A stretch of 49,386 nucleotides of DNA from Arthrobacter sp. PsM3 (GTDB taxonomy: Bacteria; Actinomycetota; Actinomycetes; Actinomycetales; Micrococcaceae): positions 1-49,386 of the forward strand of contig NZ_JARUXE010000034.1 of NCBI RefSeq assembly GCF_030433895.1, in the 5' to 3' direction. Every line of letters begins with the position of its first letter. Position 1 is the stretch's first letter. The notes under the pieces were generated by a model. The model had not been told where the DNA came from. It saw only the letters and a list, made by a program, of their open reading frames with translations, and searched no databases. Of the stretch, positions 48,782-49,386 are shown in pieces. Made by a program: the position numbers and the translations under genes.

Positions 48782-49144
48782 CAAGCAAGTCTGGTGCGGA
48801 GAGCCGTTCTTCCCTCCCCCAATGCGGCGCGCGCTACGAAGATCGCTGCCGTCGCCCTCGTGATGCTGGTCCGCAGGGAGGGACGTGCCGGCGTCACGTC
48901 GACGTCGACGTCGACGGCTGCGGCGTTCGTAATGCCAGTGTTCTGGAATTCGATTCTGAGCTGGACCGGGGCGATGGGATTGTTTGTCCCATGACCTGCC
49001 GTTTCCGCCGTTTCCGATGAGCTGGCCGCGCTGGTCGTCGACGTTTACCTCTACTGAGCCCGAAGCTGTTCTGCCGGTGTGGTTAGGATGGAATGGATCC
49101 GCCGGCAGCCCCGCCGGCGGGCAGCGGACCGAGGGAGTGACACC
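48782..49144. other. Intergenic region between PLD and CsbD genes
   Basis: This 363-base stretch contains no clear intact gene. A short in-phase GTCGAC repeat lies at about 48896-48916, and a possible frameshifted relic is read on the minus strand. TAGGAT (49084-49089), 55 bases before the CsbD start, is a possible -10 for that gene. Confidence 0.45.
48860..49085 (-). pseudogene. Possible frameshifted fragment of a secreted-type protein
   Basis: On the minus strand, one frame gives G-S-V-E-V-N-V-D-D-Q-R-G-Q-L-I-G-N-G-G (about 49050-49000). A shifted frame then gives N-P-I-A-P-V-Q-L-R-I-E-F-Q-N-T-G, then A-A-V-D-V-D-V-D-V-T (about 48980-48890). Both have plausible beta-rich protein texture and would join after one frameshift. 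No family is recognised and chance cannot be excluded. Confidence 0.25.
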
Positions 49145-49321
49145 ATGGGTTTGGACGACAAGATCGGCAATGCCGCCGAAAAGCTGGGCGGCAAGGGCAA
49201 GGAAGCCGCCGGCGAAGCGACCGGTGACGAAAGCCTCAAGGCCGAAGGCAGGGGCGAGCAGGTCAAAGCTGATCTCAAGCAGGCAGGCGAGAAAATCAAG
49301 GACGCGTTCAAGAAGGACTGA
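49145..49321 (+). CDS. CsbD-family stress protein
   Basis: A 58-residue highly charged protein of the CsbD family (M-G-L-D-D-K-I-G-N-A-A-E-K-L-G-G-K-G-K-E-A-A-G at the start, then repeated Glu/Lys/Ala/Gly helix). Members are small, hydrophilic and usually controlled by general stress sigma factors; the function is not known. ATG 49145 has GGGAG about 7 bases upstream. A TAGGAT hexamer 55 bases upstream is a possible -10. The gene is complete, and the contig ends 65 bases later. Confidence 0.95.
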   Translation: MGLDDKIGNAAEKLGGKGKEAAGEATGDESLKAEGRGEQVKADLKQAGEKIKDAFKKD

Positions 49322-49358
49322 TCCCGGACAGACACCGGATCAACAAATAGGGAAGGGT

Positions 49359-49386
49359 GGGGGGGGGGGGGGGGGGGGGGGGGGGG
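49359..49386. other. Homopolymer G run, probable artefact
   Basis: The last 28 bases are all G and follow AAGGGT. The mirror run of C at the left end supports an artefact of poly-G read tails or tailing at both contig ends. Confidence 0.85.

Overview
The window looks like one complete contig from a high-GC actinobacterium of the Arthrobacter/Pseudarthrobacter group. The GC content is high throughout, GTG and TTG starts are common, AGGAGG-type ribosome sites are strong, and the first gene encodes an amine oxidase that closely resembles the phenylethylamine oxidase of Arthrobacter globiformis as I remember it. The run of 54 C at the left end and 28 G at the right end look like sequencing or assembly artefacts, not genome.

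Left part (1-13.1 kb): an aromatic-amine catabolic block comes first. It holds a copper amine oxidase, a divergent TetR regulator, an AraC regulator of the FeaR type, an APC permease and an aldehyde dehydrogenase. Together they would import a primary amine such as phenylethylamine or tyramine, deaminate it to the aldehyde and oxidise that to the acid. After a strong terminator lies the C-terminal stump of a LacI-type regulator. Then come a von Willebrand A protein paired with an AAA+ ATPase, a histidine phosphatase with an SCO1664-family protein, and the ribosome-rescue hydrolase ArfB.

Centre (13.1-24.4 kb): this is the most interesting block. A 937-residue MalT-like LuxR regulator faces a five-gene operon: two hydantoinase-A/oxoprolinase-type subunits, one hydantoinase-B-type subunit, an acetone-carboxylase gamma-type zinc protein and a fifth protein of about 30 kDa. 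This composition fits a five-part, acetophenone-carboxylase-like ketone carboxylase better than the three-subunit acetone carboxylase. The regulator promoter and the operon promoter share an identical 14-base element, followed in each by a second, related element about 20 bases away. That suggests a dedicated ketone-responsive regulon.

Right-centre (24.4-32.3 kb): an FAD-Rieske oxidoreductase is followed by a glycolate-use locus. A GlcD-like FAD dehydrogenase and an LctP-type permease are transcribed leftwards, malate synthase G and GlcG rightwards, from a shared control region with a perfect 16-base palindrome, a 10-bp hairpin and a clear sigma-70-type promoter. Glycolate would be imported, oxidised to glyoxylate and condensed with acetyl-CoA to malate. 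GlcE, GlcF and a regulator are not in the window.

Right part (32.3-49.4 kb): a mixed, more accessory-looking region. It has a LigD-type polymerase, a PEP-mutase-family enzyme, an alpha/beta hydrolase, SRPBCC and mycothiol-dependent-isomerase-family proteins, two secreted polysaccharide deacetylases (one with five 50-residue FG-GAP-like repeats), DUF427, a small membrane protein, a cation/proton antiporter with a ParB-like partner, two small secreted proteins, a phospholipase D and a CsbD stress protein. A near-perfect DosR-type box pair precedes one secreted protein, an IS110-family transposase remnant lies before the phospholipase, and several hairpins act as likely terminators. No tRNA, rRNA or CRISPR was seen.
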